Counted from the stretch's first letter, positions 8,473-18,398 are shown. The stretch: DNA of 49,358 nt from JBEBXQ01 sp040391535 (GCA_040391535.1 JBEBXQ010000016.1:1-49358), one strand, 5' to 3'. The notes: generated by a model not told the origin, from the sequence alone. Numbers and translations are program-made.

Positions 8473-9262
8473 AACGAAATCGGTCAGTTTCAGAGTGGGT
8501 CAGCGTTATCTTGTACATGAAGCTAACCTGGAGGCCCGGCAAGGAGAACTGCTTGTCATTATCGGTCCGAACGGAGCAGGAAAATCAACCCTGCTGAAAT
8601 TACTGAGCAGAGAGCTCAAACCGTCTGACGGAAGCATTCTGATGAACGGGAAAGAAATCAGCAGCTATTCAAACAAGGAAATGGCGGCATTCCGGAGTGT
8701 ACTTTGCCAGCATAACAGGGTATCATTACCTTTCGCGGCAGAAGAAATTGTTATGATGGGCCGTTATCCGTTTTTCGGTGACCACCCGACTGATCATGAC
8801 TACGATCTCGTAGAAGCCTGTCTGGCCGATGTAGATGCCCTTCATCTCAAATCACAACCGTATCCGGTGCTGTCGGGCGGTGAAAAGCAGCGGATTCAGC
8901 TGGCACGTAGTCTCGCCCAGATCTGTGAAGCTGATAACGGTATTTTATTACTGGATGAACCCACCACAGGTCTCGATCTGAAACATCAGTATCATACTCT
9001 GAAAATAGCAAAATCATGGGCTGAAAAAGGCTATTGCGTAGTGGCTATCCTGCACGATCTCAACCTGGCGCTTCAATTTGCAGACCGGGTTATTATGATG
9101 AAAGAGGGTCAGCTGTTGTATAACGGCTCTTCTTTCGATGTATTGACGGAAGAAAACATTGAAGAAGTTTTTCAGATACCGGTCAGAATTTACAGGTCCG
9201 ACACCGGGGCCCATCCGGTCATCATGCCGGTTGCGGATGTAGCCCGGCATTATTCACTTTAA
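8465..9262 (+). CDS. hmuV: Heme ABC transporter ATP-binding protein
   Basis: This is the cytoplasmic ATPase that drives heme import through HmuU, 265 residues. All nucleotide-binding elements are intact: Walker A GPNGAGKST (residues 34-42), Q-loop Gln82, signature LSGGE (136-140), Walker B ILLLDEP (160-166) and the H-loop in AILHDLN. The frame is open from 8429, but ATG 8465 is the right start because it overlaps the hmuU stop by 8 bp and matches the family N-terminus (MIKTKSVSFRVGQRYLV). The C-terminal tail ending PVADVARHYSL is ordinary. The hmuS gene follows after 35 bp. Confidence 0.94.
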   Translation: MIKTKSVSFRVGQRYLVHEANLEARQGELLVIIGPNGAGKSTLLKLLSRELKPSDGSILMNGKEISSYSNKEMAAFRSVLCQHNRVSLPFAAEEIVMMGRYPFFGDHPTDHDYDLVEACLADVDALHLKSQPYPVLSGGEKQRIQLARSLAQICEADNGILLLDEPTTGLDLKHQYHTLKIAKSWAEKGYCVVAILHDLNLALQFADRVIMMKEGQLLYNGSSFDVLTEENIEEVFQIPVRIYRSDTGAHPVIMPVADVARHYSL

Positions 9263-9297
9263 TAATCAATATCACATTTAATCCAGATAGATTGTAT

Positions 9298-10341
9298 ATG
9301 AGCTCTGAACAATTGAATACGCCTGAAACTTTAAGAGAAGCCTGGCATACATTCAGGGAAAATAATCCGAAAGTACGCATCCGTGATGCTGCCCGCCAAC
9401 TGGGTACTTCTGAAGCCGGACTTGTTGCTACCGGCCTCGGAAGTACTGCCACCCTGCTCAGGGCAGATTTTGAAGCTATTCTCAAAGAAACAGAATCCCT
9501 TGGGCACGTAATGGCATTGACCCGCAACGATCATGTGGTACATGAACGCAAAGGAGTATATGAAAAAGTTTCTTTTAAGAATCATATCGGCCTGGTATTA
9601 GGTCCGGATATAGATCTCCGCTTGTTTATGTCACACTGGTATTTTGGTTTTGCCGTAGAAGAAAACGGCCGGAAAAGCCTGCAGTTCTTTGGTATTGACG
9701 GCGAAGCGGTTCATAAGATTTATCTGACTGAAAAAAGCAATCATGAGGCCTTTGATGCCCTGGTAGTAAAATATTCCGCTGCAGACCAGACACTTATATC
9801 CACATCAGCATATTTGCCTGAAAAAGAAGATCCTACAGATTTCAGGAAAGAAGATTTCCAGGCCGACTGGCTTGCCATGACCGATACGCATCAGTTCTTC
9901 GGAATGCTTCGCAAACATAAATTAGCCCGAATTGATGCCGTAAAAAATGCTCCGGCCGGCCATGCTTATGCTTTCAACAAAGGACAGGTACTTGATCTGT
10001 TGCAGGACATCGCCAAAACCGGATTGCCGTTTATGGTGTTTGTGGCCAGCAGAGGTTGTACGCAGATTCACACCGGGCCTATCCACAAGATTTTTGTCGC
10101 CGGACCGTGGATCAACATCATGGACCCTGAATTTAACCTGCACCTGAGGATTGATCAGGTGGCCGAGGCATGGGTTGTCTTAAAACCTACCAGCGAGGGC
10201 ATTGTAACCAGTATTGAGCTGTACGACAACGACGGTCAGATGGTGGTACAGTTTTTCGGCAAAAGAAAGCCCGGTATTCCCGAAATGACCGAATGGCAGG
10301 AAATCGTAAGAAATCACACTTTGGGTGCAATGGCCGTATAA
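9298..10341 (+). CDS. hmuS: Hemin-degrading/heme-trafficking factor, HemS/HmuS family
   Basis: This cytoplasmic protein receives or breaks down imported heme. It has 347 residues, the usual size, with two related halves. The N-terminal half has VMALTRNDHVVHERKGVY and GLVLGPDIDLRLFMSHW. The C-terminal half has FVASRGCTQIHTGPI, GPWINIMDPEFNLHLR and VVQFFGKRKPG, all strong HemS signatures. ATG 9298 is chosen over the in-frame TTG at 9292. It is the last gene of the hmuTUVS operon and is followed by a hairpin terminator. No outer-membrane heme receptor is encoded beside it, so heme entry across the outer membrane must be encoded elsewhere. Confidence 0.93.
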   Translation: MSSEQLNTPETLREAWHTFRENNPKVRIRDAARQLGTSEAGLVATGLGSTATLLRADFEAILKETESLGHVMALTRNDHVVHERKGVYEKVSFKNHIGLVLGPDIDLRLFMSHWYFGFAVEENGRKSLQFFGIDGEAVHKIYLTEKSNHEAFDALVVKYSAADQTLISTSAYLPEKEDPTDFRKEDFQADWLAMTDTHQFFGMLRKHKLARIDAVKNAPAGHAYAFNKGQVLDLLQDIAKTGLPFMVFVASRGCTQIHTGPIHKIFVAGPWINIMDPEFNLHLRIDQVAEAWVVLKPTSEGIVTSIELYDNDGQMVVQFFGKRKPGIPEMTEWQEIVRNHTLGAMAV

Positions 10342-10355
10342 GGGAGGCTATCTTT

Positions 10356-10393
10356 AAAGGCAGGGACAGCAATTTACTTTCGTTCCTGCCTTT
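10356..10393 (+). terminator. Hairpin terminator after hmuS
   Basis: AAAGGCAGG (10356-10364) pairs with CCTGCCTTT (10385-10393) around a loop of about 20 nt. The T run is short, so termination strength is uncertain. From here to the asnS terminator at 10593 I see no gene or other supported element. Confidence 0.55.
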
Positions 10394-10592
10394 CATTCCC
10401 ATATCTCCGGTGGCATGATCGGGTATCGAATCCGCATTTCGTGGCGGTTTTAAGCCCGAAGCCTGACAGGGCCATCGTTTTGCTTCGTGAAACACTAACA
10501 GTCTGCCCCCTGATACGGTGCTATGATCCTTATCCCGAACTGCTGTTTTTTAAAATTCAAAAACCACATTTGTCTCTTTCATTTTTTGCCAC

Positions 10593-10621
10593 AAAAAAAC
10601 TGCTCCCAAAGCAGGAGCAGT
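10593..10621 (-). terminator. Intrinsic terminator of asnS
   Basis: Read on the minus strand, ACTGCTCC and GGAGCAGT form a perfect 8-bp stem with a 7-nt loop followed by seven T. It lies about 35 bp past the asnS stop. Confidence 0.85.
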
Positions 10622-10654
10622 CAGGTATTTCACAACAATTTTCTCAGCAATACA

Positions 10655-12091
10655 TCAGAATTCCGCGCTCTTCGGATATCGTGGGAACGGGATGACATCA
10701 CGAATATTCCCCATACCGGTTACAAAAAGAACTAAACGCTCAAAACCAAGCCCAAAGCCTGAATGAGGTGCAGTACCAAATTTACGGGTATCCAGATACC
10801 ACCAAAGATTTTCAGGATCAATACCGATTTCTTTCACCCTTTCCACGAGCTTCTCGTAATCATCTTCCCGCTGGCTGCCACCGATAATTTCGCCGATTCC
10901 CGGAAACAGCACATCCATCGCCCGAACAGTAGTACCGTCCTCGTTGGCCTTCATATAAAATGCCTTGATCGCTTTAGGATAATTGATCAGTATAACCGGC
11001 TTCTTAAAATGTTTCTCTACCAGAAAACGTTCGTGTTCGCTTTGCAGGTCTATTCCCCACTCTACAGGATACTGGAATTTCTTTTCTTTATGTGGTTTCG
11101 ATTTTAACAGTATATCAATTGCTTCGGTATATGTCAGCTTTTCGAACGGATTATCCGCTACAAATCTCAGCTTTTCCAGTAACGGAATCGCGCGCTCATT
11201 CTGCGGCTTGTTCTTATCCTCTTCGGCCTGCCGCTTCTCCAGAAAAGCAAGATCATCAGCACAATGCACAAGGGCATAACTGATTACCTTTTTCACAAAA
11301 TCCTCTGCCACCGCCATGTTATCCTCCAGTTCAAAAAACGCCATTTCAGGCTCAATCATCCAGAACTCGGCCAGGTGACGGGTGGTATTGGAGTTTTCTG
11401 CACGGAAAGTAGGCCCGAAAGTATAAATTCTCGACAGTGCCATTGCCCCCAGCTCACCTTCCAGCTGTCCGGATACCGTCAGATTGGTTTCTCTTCCGAA
11501 GAAATCCTGGGTGTAATCAATTTCACCTGCTTCGTTTTTGGGAGGATTTTCAGCATCTAATGTGGTCACACGGAACATTTCCCCTGCTCCTTCAGCGTCG
11601 GAAGCGGTGATAACGGGAGTATTGAGATAGAAATAACCGTTTTCATTGAAATAGGAATGTACCGCATAAGCCAATGCGTGACGAATACGGAGAATTGCAC
11701 TGAAAGTATTGGTACGCGGACGTAAATGGGCGATCTCCCGTAAGAATTCAAGCGAATGCTTTTTAGGCTGCAGCGGATATTCTTCGGGATCGGCGGTACC
11801 GTATACCTGAACCTCTTCGAGCTGCACTTCAACGGCTTGTCCTGAACCTTGTGATTCAATCAGTTTTCCTTCCACACGCAGGCACGAACCCGTCGTAATC
11901 AGTTTCAGCGTTTCTTCATTTATCTGGCCTGGAAGTGCGACTACCTGTATATTATGGATTACCGAACCATCATTCAAAGCGATAAAAACGGCATTTTTGC
12001 TCTCACGCTTGGTACGTACCCACCCTTTCACCGTAACCGGCTGACCCGACGGTGTTTCTTTTAAAAGCTCTTTAATCTGAACCAGGCCCAT
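10655..12091 (-). CDS. asnS: Asparaginyl-tRNA synthetase
   Basis: This enzyme charges tRNA(Asn) with asparagine in the cytoplasm. It has 478 residues, with an N-terminal OB-fold anticodon-binding domain (VTVKGWVRTKRESKNAVFIA) and a class II catalytic domain. Motif 2 lies around TFRAENSNTTRHLAEFWMIE, and motif 3 is GFGLGFERLVLFVTGMGNIR with the following DVIPFPRYP. The frame is open to 12214, but the ATG at 12091 gives the family N-terminus (MGLVQIKELL); the 41 extra residues upstream would overlap the promoter. It is a single-gene unit with its own -7 box and terminator. Confidence 0.96.
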   Translation of the reverse strand: MGLVQIKELLKETPSGQPVTVKGWVRTKRESKNAVFIALNDGSVIHNIQVVALPGQINEETLKLITTGSCLRVEGKLIESQGSGQAVEVQLEEVQVYGTADPEEYPLQPKKHSLEFLREIAHLRPRTNTFSAILRIRHALAYAVHSYFNENGYFYLNTPVITASDAEGAGEMFRVTTLDAENPPKNEAGEIDYTQDFFGRETNLTVSGQLEGELGAMALSRIYTFGPTFRAENSNTTRHLAEFWMIEPEMAFFELEDNMAVAEDFVKKVISYALVHCADDLAFLEKRQAEEDKNKPQNERAIPLLEKLRFVADNPFEKLTYTEAIDILLKSKPHKEKKFQYPVEWGIDLQSEHERFLVEKHFKKPVILINYPKAIKAFYMKANEDGTTVRAMDVLFPGIGEIIGGSQREDDYEKLVERVKEIGIDPENLWWYLDTRKFGTAPHSGFGLGFERLVLFVTGMGNIRDVIPFPRYPKSAEF

Positions 12092-12140
12092 AATTCTGTT
12101 TATTTCTGATGTATAATTAACTTTTATCTCAAACGGACTG

Positions 12141-12148
12141 CAAAAGTA
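12141..12148 (-). promoter_or_regulatory. Candidate promoter -7 box for asnS
   Basis: On the minus strand the bases read TACTTTTG, matching TAnnTTTG, about 50 bp before the asnS ATG. It lies inside the longer open frame, which supports the downstream start. No clear -33 TTTG is seen. Confidence 0.45.
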
Positions 12149-12249
12149 CGTATTCTCCTTTTTATTAGCTATATATCGTGAAGGGTATTGCCGGTTTATT
12201 CCATTGCTCTGCAAATTATTAACCGGTCATCAGGTTATTTAAACATAAA

Positions 12250-12285
12250 GAAGCCCGCAAGGAAATTTATGCTTTTGCGGGCTTC
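12250..12285 (-). terminator. Intrinsic terminator of the T9SS cargo gene
   Basis: GAAGCCCGCAA (12250-12260) pairs perfectly with TTGCGGGCTTC (12275-12285). On the minus strand it is followed by TTTATGTTT. It lies 50 bp past the stop of the minus-strand gene that ends at 12335. Confidence 0.75.
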
Positions 12286-12334
12286 ATTGATATGCAATAT
12301 ACCTTCTTTCGTTTATTTCTGTTAAAAAACGTTG

Positions 12335-15238
12335 CTATTTCAGAATCTGAACCCAGCCTTTGATGGTCTGTGGTTGCGGATTTTTCTGAACCGACTCGAA
12401 AATAACGGCTGCTTCGTAGAAATACTGACCGGCATCCAGTTCTTTCCCAGACGAATTGGTTCCGTTCCAGTTAATATCAGGATCAGTGGTCTCAAACACC
12501 TTAGCACCCCAGCGATTGTATACCGTAAATACAATACTCTTCACAAAAGCAGGGCAATCCATCGGTTTCAGCACGTCATTTTTCCCGTCGCCGTTAGGAG
12601 TAATTACATTTGGCAGCCGGAGCATCGGACAGTTATCCTTACAAACTGTATTGCTCGGATCGCTTTCATTGCCGTAGCGGTTAATAGCGGTAACATAATA
12701 GCAGCCGGCAAAAGAGGTGAGTCCGCTATGGGTAAACTCATTTACATTCTGAGATACTGTAGCAATCAGTTCAGGCTCATCGCCTTCGTATCGGGCATAG
12801 TAGATCTTATAACCTGAAACATTCAGGTCACAGGTCGTAGACTGTGTTGGCATCGCCCATTTGAGGTTATTGGAGAACGAGGTCTGTCCGCAAAACTCAT
12901 CGGCAGCAAGACTGGCACAATCCAGTAAATCAATAGTCAGCTCAGGTGCACACGGACGAATGGTATCCATAGGACTTGCGCATAATACCTGAGACAGATT
13001 ATAAAGCACAGTGGGCCTGATGCGCTGATTATTGTACGAGCCTTCTGTTTCTACTTTATAACAATATACTTTATCCGGATCCATTTCTACTTCCTGAACA
13101 CCATCCCCGGCAAAATGATCATTGCCGTCATCCGTAAAGACAAAAGTATCTTTCCCTTGCACATTAACTGTAGCGATAATATTAAACTCACCTGCCTGAT
13201 CGGGATTTTCACGGTACACTTTATGCGTACGCAGGGTATTATCCCACGGCACTTCAGCCTCCCATTTCAGGCTTATTTTCCGGGTTTCTCCGGCGGTTTG
13301 AGAAAGGCGCACACTGCTCGCATCCTTGGTTGTTCCGAAAAGGGTTGGTGTTCCCGCTTTGTTAAAATAATATTCAAGCTTGTAATGATAAGCCTTGTTT
13401 TCTGTATCCAGTCCTGTATCTACAAACAGCGTATCGGGCGCACCGGCTACCAGATTGGTCGTAATGGTTGTTACAAGGGTGAAAGTACCACCTGTAAGGC
13501 CATCGGCACGGTAAAGCCGGTACTGTGCCGGCAGCTCTGTAGGGTTGGGAGTTAAACCTACCGGACGGGTCCATCTTACGGTAATCTGTCCGTCTGCATC
13601 GTCTGTTTCGTCCACGGTAACATGAGTAAAGACAGGCATCAGTTCAGGAATGTCAATACATACTTCATCAGACGACAAACTCGTTCCACCACCGTTTACA
13701 CGGTTGGGCTCTGTCGGCAAAGCACCCGGGCGAGGGAAAAGCACCACAATCCTGTAACTGTAGGCCACTCCTTTTTCAAGGCCCTCGCCATCGTTATTGT
13801 CAAGGTAAAAAGTCTGGTCCACGCCTACCCTGGCAATTTCCGTATACCCCAGCCCCTCAGGAATACCCGGATCACAATCCTGTACCTGGTAATTGGTACA
13901 GCCTTCCTTTCTGTAAATCGCAATCAAGGCTCCTTCCACCTTACAGGCGTAGGAATCCCAGGTCAGCCGGAATGCCCCACCGGCTTCATTGGTGACCGGT
14001 ACGGCTTCCAGACCCTGCGGTTGCGGTCCGTACACCCGTATGGGCAGCGTGACCATATCCACGAGTTTCCGGTGCAGAGCCGGATTAGGTGCATCAGCAC
14101 GTGCGCCATCCTCTACTTTAAACAGCACATAATACGGTTCTTTTCTGATATGATCACAGCCGGTTTGCCAGCTGAAATTCCCCGATACCTGTCCGTTACT
14201 GCCCTGATTAGGCACATTAAATTTTCCAAAGGCCGGATCAATCCGGTCTTCTTCATAAACCCCGCCATACGAAGTGAGTGTAAGCTTATCCCCGTTTTTA
14301 TCCTTTGCCACAATCGTTTTCCCGACCAGCTCTCCCGCTTCCACACAAATTTCCTCCAGCGGATCAAATTCAGGCCGGTCGTTCGGGGATTCCACTACAA
14401 TAATCTGCATATCTCTCACAATCTCTCCTATTTTCACCCCCGATCGCCACTCCTCGACAATAAATGCCACGTTATAAAACCCGGGAATAGCAGGGGCATC
14501 CCAGACCAGGTCACCGGTTATGGGATCAATACTGAATGCTGCCGGTGTAGAACCATCTTCTTTGGGGCCAACCGGCTCAACAAGCGTCGGATGCATATAT
14601 TGCATTTCCATCGGCCCGCCTCTGCTGTTCCCCTGTACCGGTGTCGTAAGGCGGTAAGCCAGGCTGTCACCATCCTGATCAAATGCTGCGGGATTGTGGA
14701 TATAACGCTGACCTACAGCAGCCAGGTCGACAGGCGCATTCAATAAAACGGGAGTCCGGTTTAACCCCAGCCCCGAATTAATCACTAAAGTCGTTTTTAC
14801 ATAAAATGTAAGTGACATGGTAGGCTTAGGACCTATATTCAGCACATTGTCATTCCGGTTGTCACCCTGCACCCCGATCATATAAGTGCCAGGTCCCGGA
14901 AAAGTATATTCAAAGACATAGATATTCTTTGTGGTTCCGTTTCCGATATTGGTAAACGGATTAACCCGAGGTATCCTGCGATACCCGTCTTGTCCGTCAT
15001 TCAACGGATTACCATTGGCATTGAGCAGGTAAAAATCCGCCGTTTCATGTGCATCCGATGCTGGCTTCCCGTTTTCATAATCATAATAACCGGTAAAGGT
15101 GATCTCATACCTGGCGGGGGAAACTGATATACGCCGGGCCGTGATTTCCCCGGCACGGACGTGAGTCGCATAGGTAGTATGGCTGACAATCAGCGATAAG
15201 AGGGTCAGGAATATGACGGATAGTAATGAAATTCGCAT
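12335..15238 (-). CDS. Large secreted protein with gliding motility-associated (T9SS type B) C-terminal domain
   Basis: This surface or secreted protein of 967 residues is exported by Sec and then by the type 9 secretion system. The signal peptide is MRISLLSVIFLTLLSLIVSH ending at TTYA, and the mature part begins THVRAGEI, a start common in this family. Several beta-sandwich modules follow: an Ig/cadherin-like one around DGDSLAYRL and GDLVWDAPAIPGFYNVAF, then fibronectin type III-like repeats with GYKIYYAR-type strands. The last ~85 residues form the CHU_C-type domain: LPNVITPNGDGKNDVLKP, FTVYNRWGAKVFE, WNGTNSSGKELDAGQYFYEA. ATG 15238 is preferred over TTG 15265 because it starts the signal peptide. 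The function is unknown; adhesion or gliding is plausible. Confidence 0.88.
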   Translation of the reverse strand: MRISLLSVIFLTLLSLIVSHTTYATHVRAGEITARRISVSPARYEITFTGYYDYENGKPASDAHETADFYLLNANGNPLNDGQDGYRRIPRVNPFTNIGNGTTKNIYVFEYTFPGPGTYMIGVQGDNRNDNVLNIGPKPTMSLTFYVKTTLVINSGLGLNRTPVLLNAPVDLAAVGQRYIHNPAAFDQDGDSLAYRLTTPVQGNSRGGPMEMQYMHPTLVEPVGPKEDGSTPAAFSIDPITGDLVWDAPAIPGFYNVAFIVEEWRSGVKIGEIVRDMQIIVVESPNDRPEFDPLEEICVEAGELVGKTIVAKDKNGDKLTLTSYGGVYEEDRIDPAFGKFNVPNQGSNGQVSGNFSWQTGCDHIRKEPYYVLFKVEDGARADAPNPALHRKLVDMVTLPIRVYGPQPQGLEAVPVTNEAGGAFRLTWDSYACKVEGALIAIYRKEGCTNYQVQDCDPGIPEGLGYTEIARVGVDQTFYLDNNDGEGLEKGVAYSYRIVVLFPRPGALPTEPNRVNGGGTSLSSDEVCIDIPELMPVFTHVTVDETDDADGQITVRWTRPVGLTPNPTELPAQYRLYRADGLTGGTFTLVTTITTNLVAGAPDTLFVDTGLDTENKAYHYKLEYYFNKAGTPTLFGTTKDASSVRLSQTAGETRKISLKWEAEVPWDNTLRTHKVYRENPDQAGEFNIIATVNVQGKDTFVFTDDGNDHFAGDGVQEVEMDPDKVYCYKVETEGSYNNQRIRPTVLYNLSQVLCASPMDTIRPCAPELTIDLLDCASLAADEFCGQTSFSNNLKWAMPTQSTTCDLNVSGYKIYYARYEGDEPELIATVSQNVNEFTHSGLTSFAGCYYVTAINRYGNESDPSNTVCKDNCPMLRLPNVITPNGDGKNDVLKPMDCPAFVKSIVFTVYNRWGAKVFETTDPDINWNGTNSSGKELDAGQYFYEAAVIFESVQKNPQPQTIKGWVQILK

Positions 15239-15558
15239 AATGGAGCGGGTTCGCAACGGTTTCAATCTTTATTATAAACTTCAACGAAAAAACACCTTAA
15301 AAGTATATTCAAAGTAGCACAAAGTAAAGACCATTCATAAAACATTCTGTTTTTGAAACAAATTCAAAGGCGTACATGCCCGGTAGTCAGGTGTATAAGC
15401 CCTTCTCACAATACGCAAAAACAACCTTAAAATGATTATAAATAACTGTTTTCATTCAAAATTAACCACAACGCTAGTTGTATGACATTGGTTTGTACTA
15501 TACCTTTGGTCGCATTAAACTTAGTAGTAATATTGCATCCAAACCACAGATGTAGCAT
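15239..15558. other. Divergent intergenic region (T9SS cargo gene / sdhC)
   Basis: About 320 bp separate the two divergent starts. The sdh promoter at 15478-15508 is the only element I can support. No clear promoter was identified for the minus-strand gene and no small ORF looks real. Confidence 0.5.
15478..15508 (+). promoter_or_regulatory. Promoter of the sdhCAB operon
   Basis: TTG at 15478-15480, a 20-bp spacer, then TACCTTTG at 15501-15508. This is a full match to the Bacteroidota TAnnTTTG -7 box with correct spacing. The transcript would begin near 15515, about 45 nt before the sdhC ATG. Confidence 0.7.
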
Positions 15559-16347
15559 ATGTCGTGGATAACACAAACACTGACGAGTTCGATAGGAAAG
15601 AAGATCGTCATGGCTTTGACAGGCCTTTTTTTAAGTAGCTTCCTGGTAATCCATTTACTTGGAAATCTCCAACTGTTCAACAGTGACAGCGGATTGTCGT
15701 TCAATATGTATGCCGTAATGATGACGACCAACCCCCTTATCAAAACTGTTTCTTACGGCTTGTACCTCTTTATCCTGATCCACGCCTTTCAGGGTATCGG
15801 GCTGGCTATCAGCAATCGTAAGGCCAGAAGCGTAGCCTACAAAAAAACTGATAATCAGAGCAGTTGGGCTAGCCGTAACATGGCGCTTTTAGGCACTGTT
15901 TTACTGGTTTACCTTGTTGTTCACCTGAATGATTTCTGGTATCAGTACAAATTCGGCCATCTGCCTTACGTGGAATATGAGGTTAATCTGACAACCAATG
16001 AGGTTGCGTCTGCCCGTGAAATGCCTGCCGACTTTGTTCTGAAAGGTAAAATGACCGAACAGATCTCAGAAGACGGCATAACTAAAAAGGTAGTCGTTAA
16101 AAACCTCTACGCTGAAGTACAGGAAGCATTTACCAATATTCTGCTTGTTCTGCTTTATGTTGTAGCGATGGCAGCAGTTTCTTTTCACCTGGTACACGGA
16201 TTCAAAAGTGCATTCCAGACCTTAGGACTGAACCACGTCAAATATAACGGACTGATTCATTTTCTGGGCTTCTGGGTATTCGCGATTCTGATACCGCTGG
16301 CCTTTGCTGCCATGCCGATTTATTTTTATCTGACCAGCCAGAACTGA
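15559..16347 (+). CDS. sdhC: Succinate dehydrogenase cytochrome b558 subunit
   Basis: This is the membrane anchor of complex II (succinate:quinone oxidoreductase) of the single-polypeptide, di-heme b558 type found in Bacteroidota and Bacillus. It has 262 residues and five hydrophobic helices: KIVMALTGLFLSSFLVIHLL, SYGLYLFILIHAFQGIGLAI, NMALLGTVLLVYLVVHLNDF, LLVLLYVVAMAAVSFHLVHG and FLGFWVFAILIPLAFAAMPI. Histidines within the first four helices (VIHLL, LIHAF, VVHLN, FHLVHG) are candidate heme ligands. It begins 44 nt after the predicted transcription start and is the first gene of sdhCAB. Confidence 0.92.
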   Translation: MSWITQTLTSSIGKKIVMALTGLFLSSFLVIHLLGNLQLFNSDSGLSFNMYAVMMTTNPLIKTVSYGLYLFILIHAFQGIGLAISNRKARSVAYKKTDNQSSWASRNMALLGTVLLVYLVVHLNDFWYQYKFGHLPYVEYEVNLTTNEVASAREMPADFVLKGKMTEQISEDGITKKVVVKNLYAEVQEAFTNILLVLLYVVAMAAVSFHLVHGFKSAFQTLGLNHVKYNGLIHFLGFWVFAILIPLAFAAMPIYFYLTSQN

Positions 16348-16386
16348 GCTGATCTCATTTAAAGACTAAGTAACTAACATAATATT

Positions 16387-18393
16387 ATGGCAACATTGAC
16401 AAGTACCGACGCAAGCACGCGGCTTGATGCCAAAATCCCGGAAGGACCCCTGGAAACCAAATGGTCCAAGTATCGTTCCTCTGTTGCTCTGGTAAACCCT
16501 GCCAACAAAAGGAGTATTGAAGTTATCGTTATCGGAACAGGCCTGGCCGGAGCTTCTGCGGCGTCTACCCTGGCTGAACTGGGATACAAAGTAAAAGCTT
16601 TCTGCTTTCAGGATTCTGCCCGCCGTGCACACTCTATTGCGGCACAGGGGGGAATTAACGCTGCCAAAAACTATCAGAACGACGGGGACTCAGTGTACCG
16701 TCTTTTTTATGATACCATCAAAGGAGGTGATTACCGCTCCCGTGAAGCCAACGTTCACCGTCTGGCTGAAGTATCAGGCAATATTATTGACCAGTGTGTA
16801 GCCGCAGGTGTTCCGTTTGCACGTGAATATGGCGGGATGCTTTCCAACCGTTCGTTCGGTGGGGTGCAGGTACAAAGGACCTTTTACGCGGCAGGCCAGA
16901 CAGGCCAGCAGTTGCTGTTAGGTGCCTATTCTTCTTTGCAACGGCAGGTTGGACTGGGTACGGTTGAGATGTTCAGCCGCCATGAAATGCTTGACGTAGT
17001 GGTGATCGACGGCAAATGCCGCGGGATTATTGCCCGTGACCTGGTCAGCGGTGAGCTGGAACGCCACAGCGGTCATGCGGTGTTGCTTTGCACCGGTGGC
17101 TATGGTAACGTATTCTACCTTTCTACCAATGCAATGGGCAGCAACGTCACCGCTGCCTGGAAAGCGCACAAGAAAGGAGCCTTTTTCGGCAACCCTTGTT
17201 TCACACAGATTCACCCTACCTGTATTCCGGTTTCAGGTGAGCATCAATCCAAGCTGACGTTGATGTCTGAATCACTCCGGAATGACGGACGTATCTGGGT
17301 ACCCAAGAAGCAAAATGATACCCGTAATCCAAACGATATACCGGAAGAAGAAAGAGATTATTACCTGGAAAGACGTTACCCTGCATTCGGTAACCTGGTT
17401 CCGCGTGATATCGCTTCACGAGCCGCTAAAGAGAGATGCGATGCCGGTTACGGTGTCGGCGCTTCAAGGCTGGCCGTTTACCTGGATTACAATGCCGCAT
17501 TTGAGCGTTACGGAAGATCCCGAGCCAATGTGGAACATATAGAAAACCCGACGCATGAGCAGATTTTTGCTTTGGGCAAAGAAGTAGTGAAGGAAAAATA
17601 CGGCAACCTGTTTGATATGTACAAACAGATTACCGGCGAAGATCCTTACGAAGTACCGATGCGCATCTATCCGGCAGTACACTATACCATGGGCGGGCTT
17701 TGGGTTGATTATAACCTGATGACTTCCGTACCGGGGCTGTACGCGCTGGGAGAAGCCAACTTCTCAGATCACGGAGCCAACCGTCTGGGGGCTTCTGCTC
17801 TGATGCAGGGACTGGCCGATGGCTACTTTGTCATTCCTTATACGATCGGTGCTTACCTGTCAAAGGAGATCCGGACCGGCCATATTTCAACCGATCACCA
17901 GGCTTTCGTACAGGCAGAAAAAGAAGTACAGGATCGTATTAACCACCTGCTTTCAGTAAAAGGCGATGTTTCTCCTGAATTATTCCACCGTCGTTTAGGC
18001 AAAATCATGTGGGAAAAATGCGGAATGGCCAGAAACAGAAAGGGGCTTACTGAAGCCATCGGCGAAATTCAGGAATTGCGCAAAGAATTCTGGAGCAATG
18101 TAAAAGTAATGGGCCGTGAAAAAGAATACAACCCTGAGCTGGACAAAGCCAATCGCGTAGCGGACTTCATTGAACTGGGCGAACTGATGTGTAAAGATGC
18201 GCTGCACCGTGAGGAATCATGTGGCGGTCACTTCAGAGAAGAGCACCAGACGGAAGAAGGAGAAGCTTTACGTGACGATGATAACTTTATGTATGTAGCT
18301 GCCTGGGAATTCCATAACGAAAGCAACTGGGAACTTCACAAAGAACCCCTGGTATACAATAATATCAAAATAGCTCAGCGTAGCTATAAATAA
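16387..18393 (+). CDS. sdhA: Succinate dehydrogenase/fumarate reductase flavoprotein subunit
   Basis: This is the catalytic subunit of complex II, which oxidises succinate to fumarate with covalently bound FAD on the cytoplasmic side of the membrane. It has 668 residues. The dinucleotide-binding GTGLAG is at residues 50-55, and His82 in RRAHSIAAQGGIN is the expected covalent FAD attachment site. Further blocks are PTCIPVSGEHQSKLTLMSES, VHYTMGGLWVDYN and LGEANFSDHGANRLGASAL. The C-terminal helical domain is complete. It starts 39 bp after sdhC and is followed by a hairpin before sdhB. Confidence 0.96.
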   Translation: MATLTSTDASTRLDAKIPEGPLETKWSKYRSSVALVNPANKRSIEVIVIGTGLAGASAASTLAELGYKVKAFCFQDSARRAHSIAAQGGINAAKNYQNDGDSVYRLFYDTIKGGDYRSREANVHRLAEVSGNIIDQCVAAGVPFAREYGGMLSNRSFGGVQVQRTFYAAGQTGQQLLLGAYSSLQRQVGLGTVEMFSRHEMLDVVVIDGKCRGIIARDLVSGELERHSGHAVLLCTGGYGNVFYLSTNAMGSNVTAAWKAHKKGAFFGNPCFTQIHPTCIPVSGEHQSKLTLMSESLRNDGRIWVPKKQNDTRNPNDIPEEERDYYLERRYPAFGNLVPRDIASRAAKERCDAGYGVGASRLAVYLDYNAAFERYGRSRANVEHIENPTHEQIFALGKEVVKEKYGNLFDMYKQITGEDPYEVPMRIYPAVHYTMGGLWVDYNLMTSVPGLYALGEANFSDHGANRLGASALMQGLADGYFVIPYTIGAYLSKEIRTGHISTDHQAFVQAEKEVQDRINHLLSVKGDVSPELFHRRLGKIMWEKCGMARNRKGLTEAIGEIQELRKEFWSNVKVMGREKEYNPELDKANRVADFIELGELMCKDALHREESCGGHFREEHQTEEGEALRDDDNFMYVAAWEFHNESNWELHKEPLVYNNIKIAQRSYK

Positions 18394-18398
18394 CAGGT

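Noticed and set aside
10410..10440. tRNA-like T-arm (GGGTATCGAATCC)
   Set aside because: No acceptor, D or anticodon arms can be drawn around it on either strand, and the loop does not match the TTC consensus.
13622..14746. 374-residue open frame on the plus strand
   Set aside because: It lies wholly inside the T9SS cargo gene on the other strand, has a low-complexity composition rich in Arg, His, Ile and Pro, and shows no signal, motif or regulatory context.
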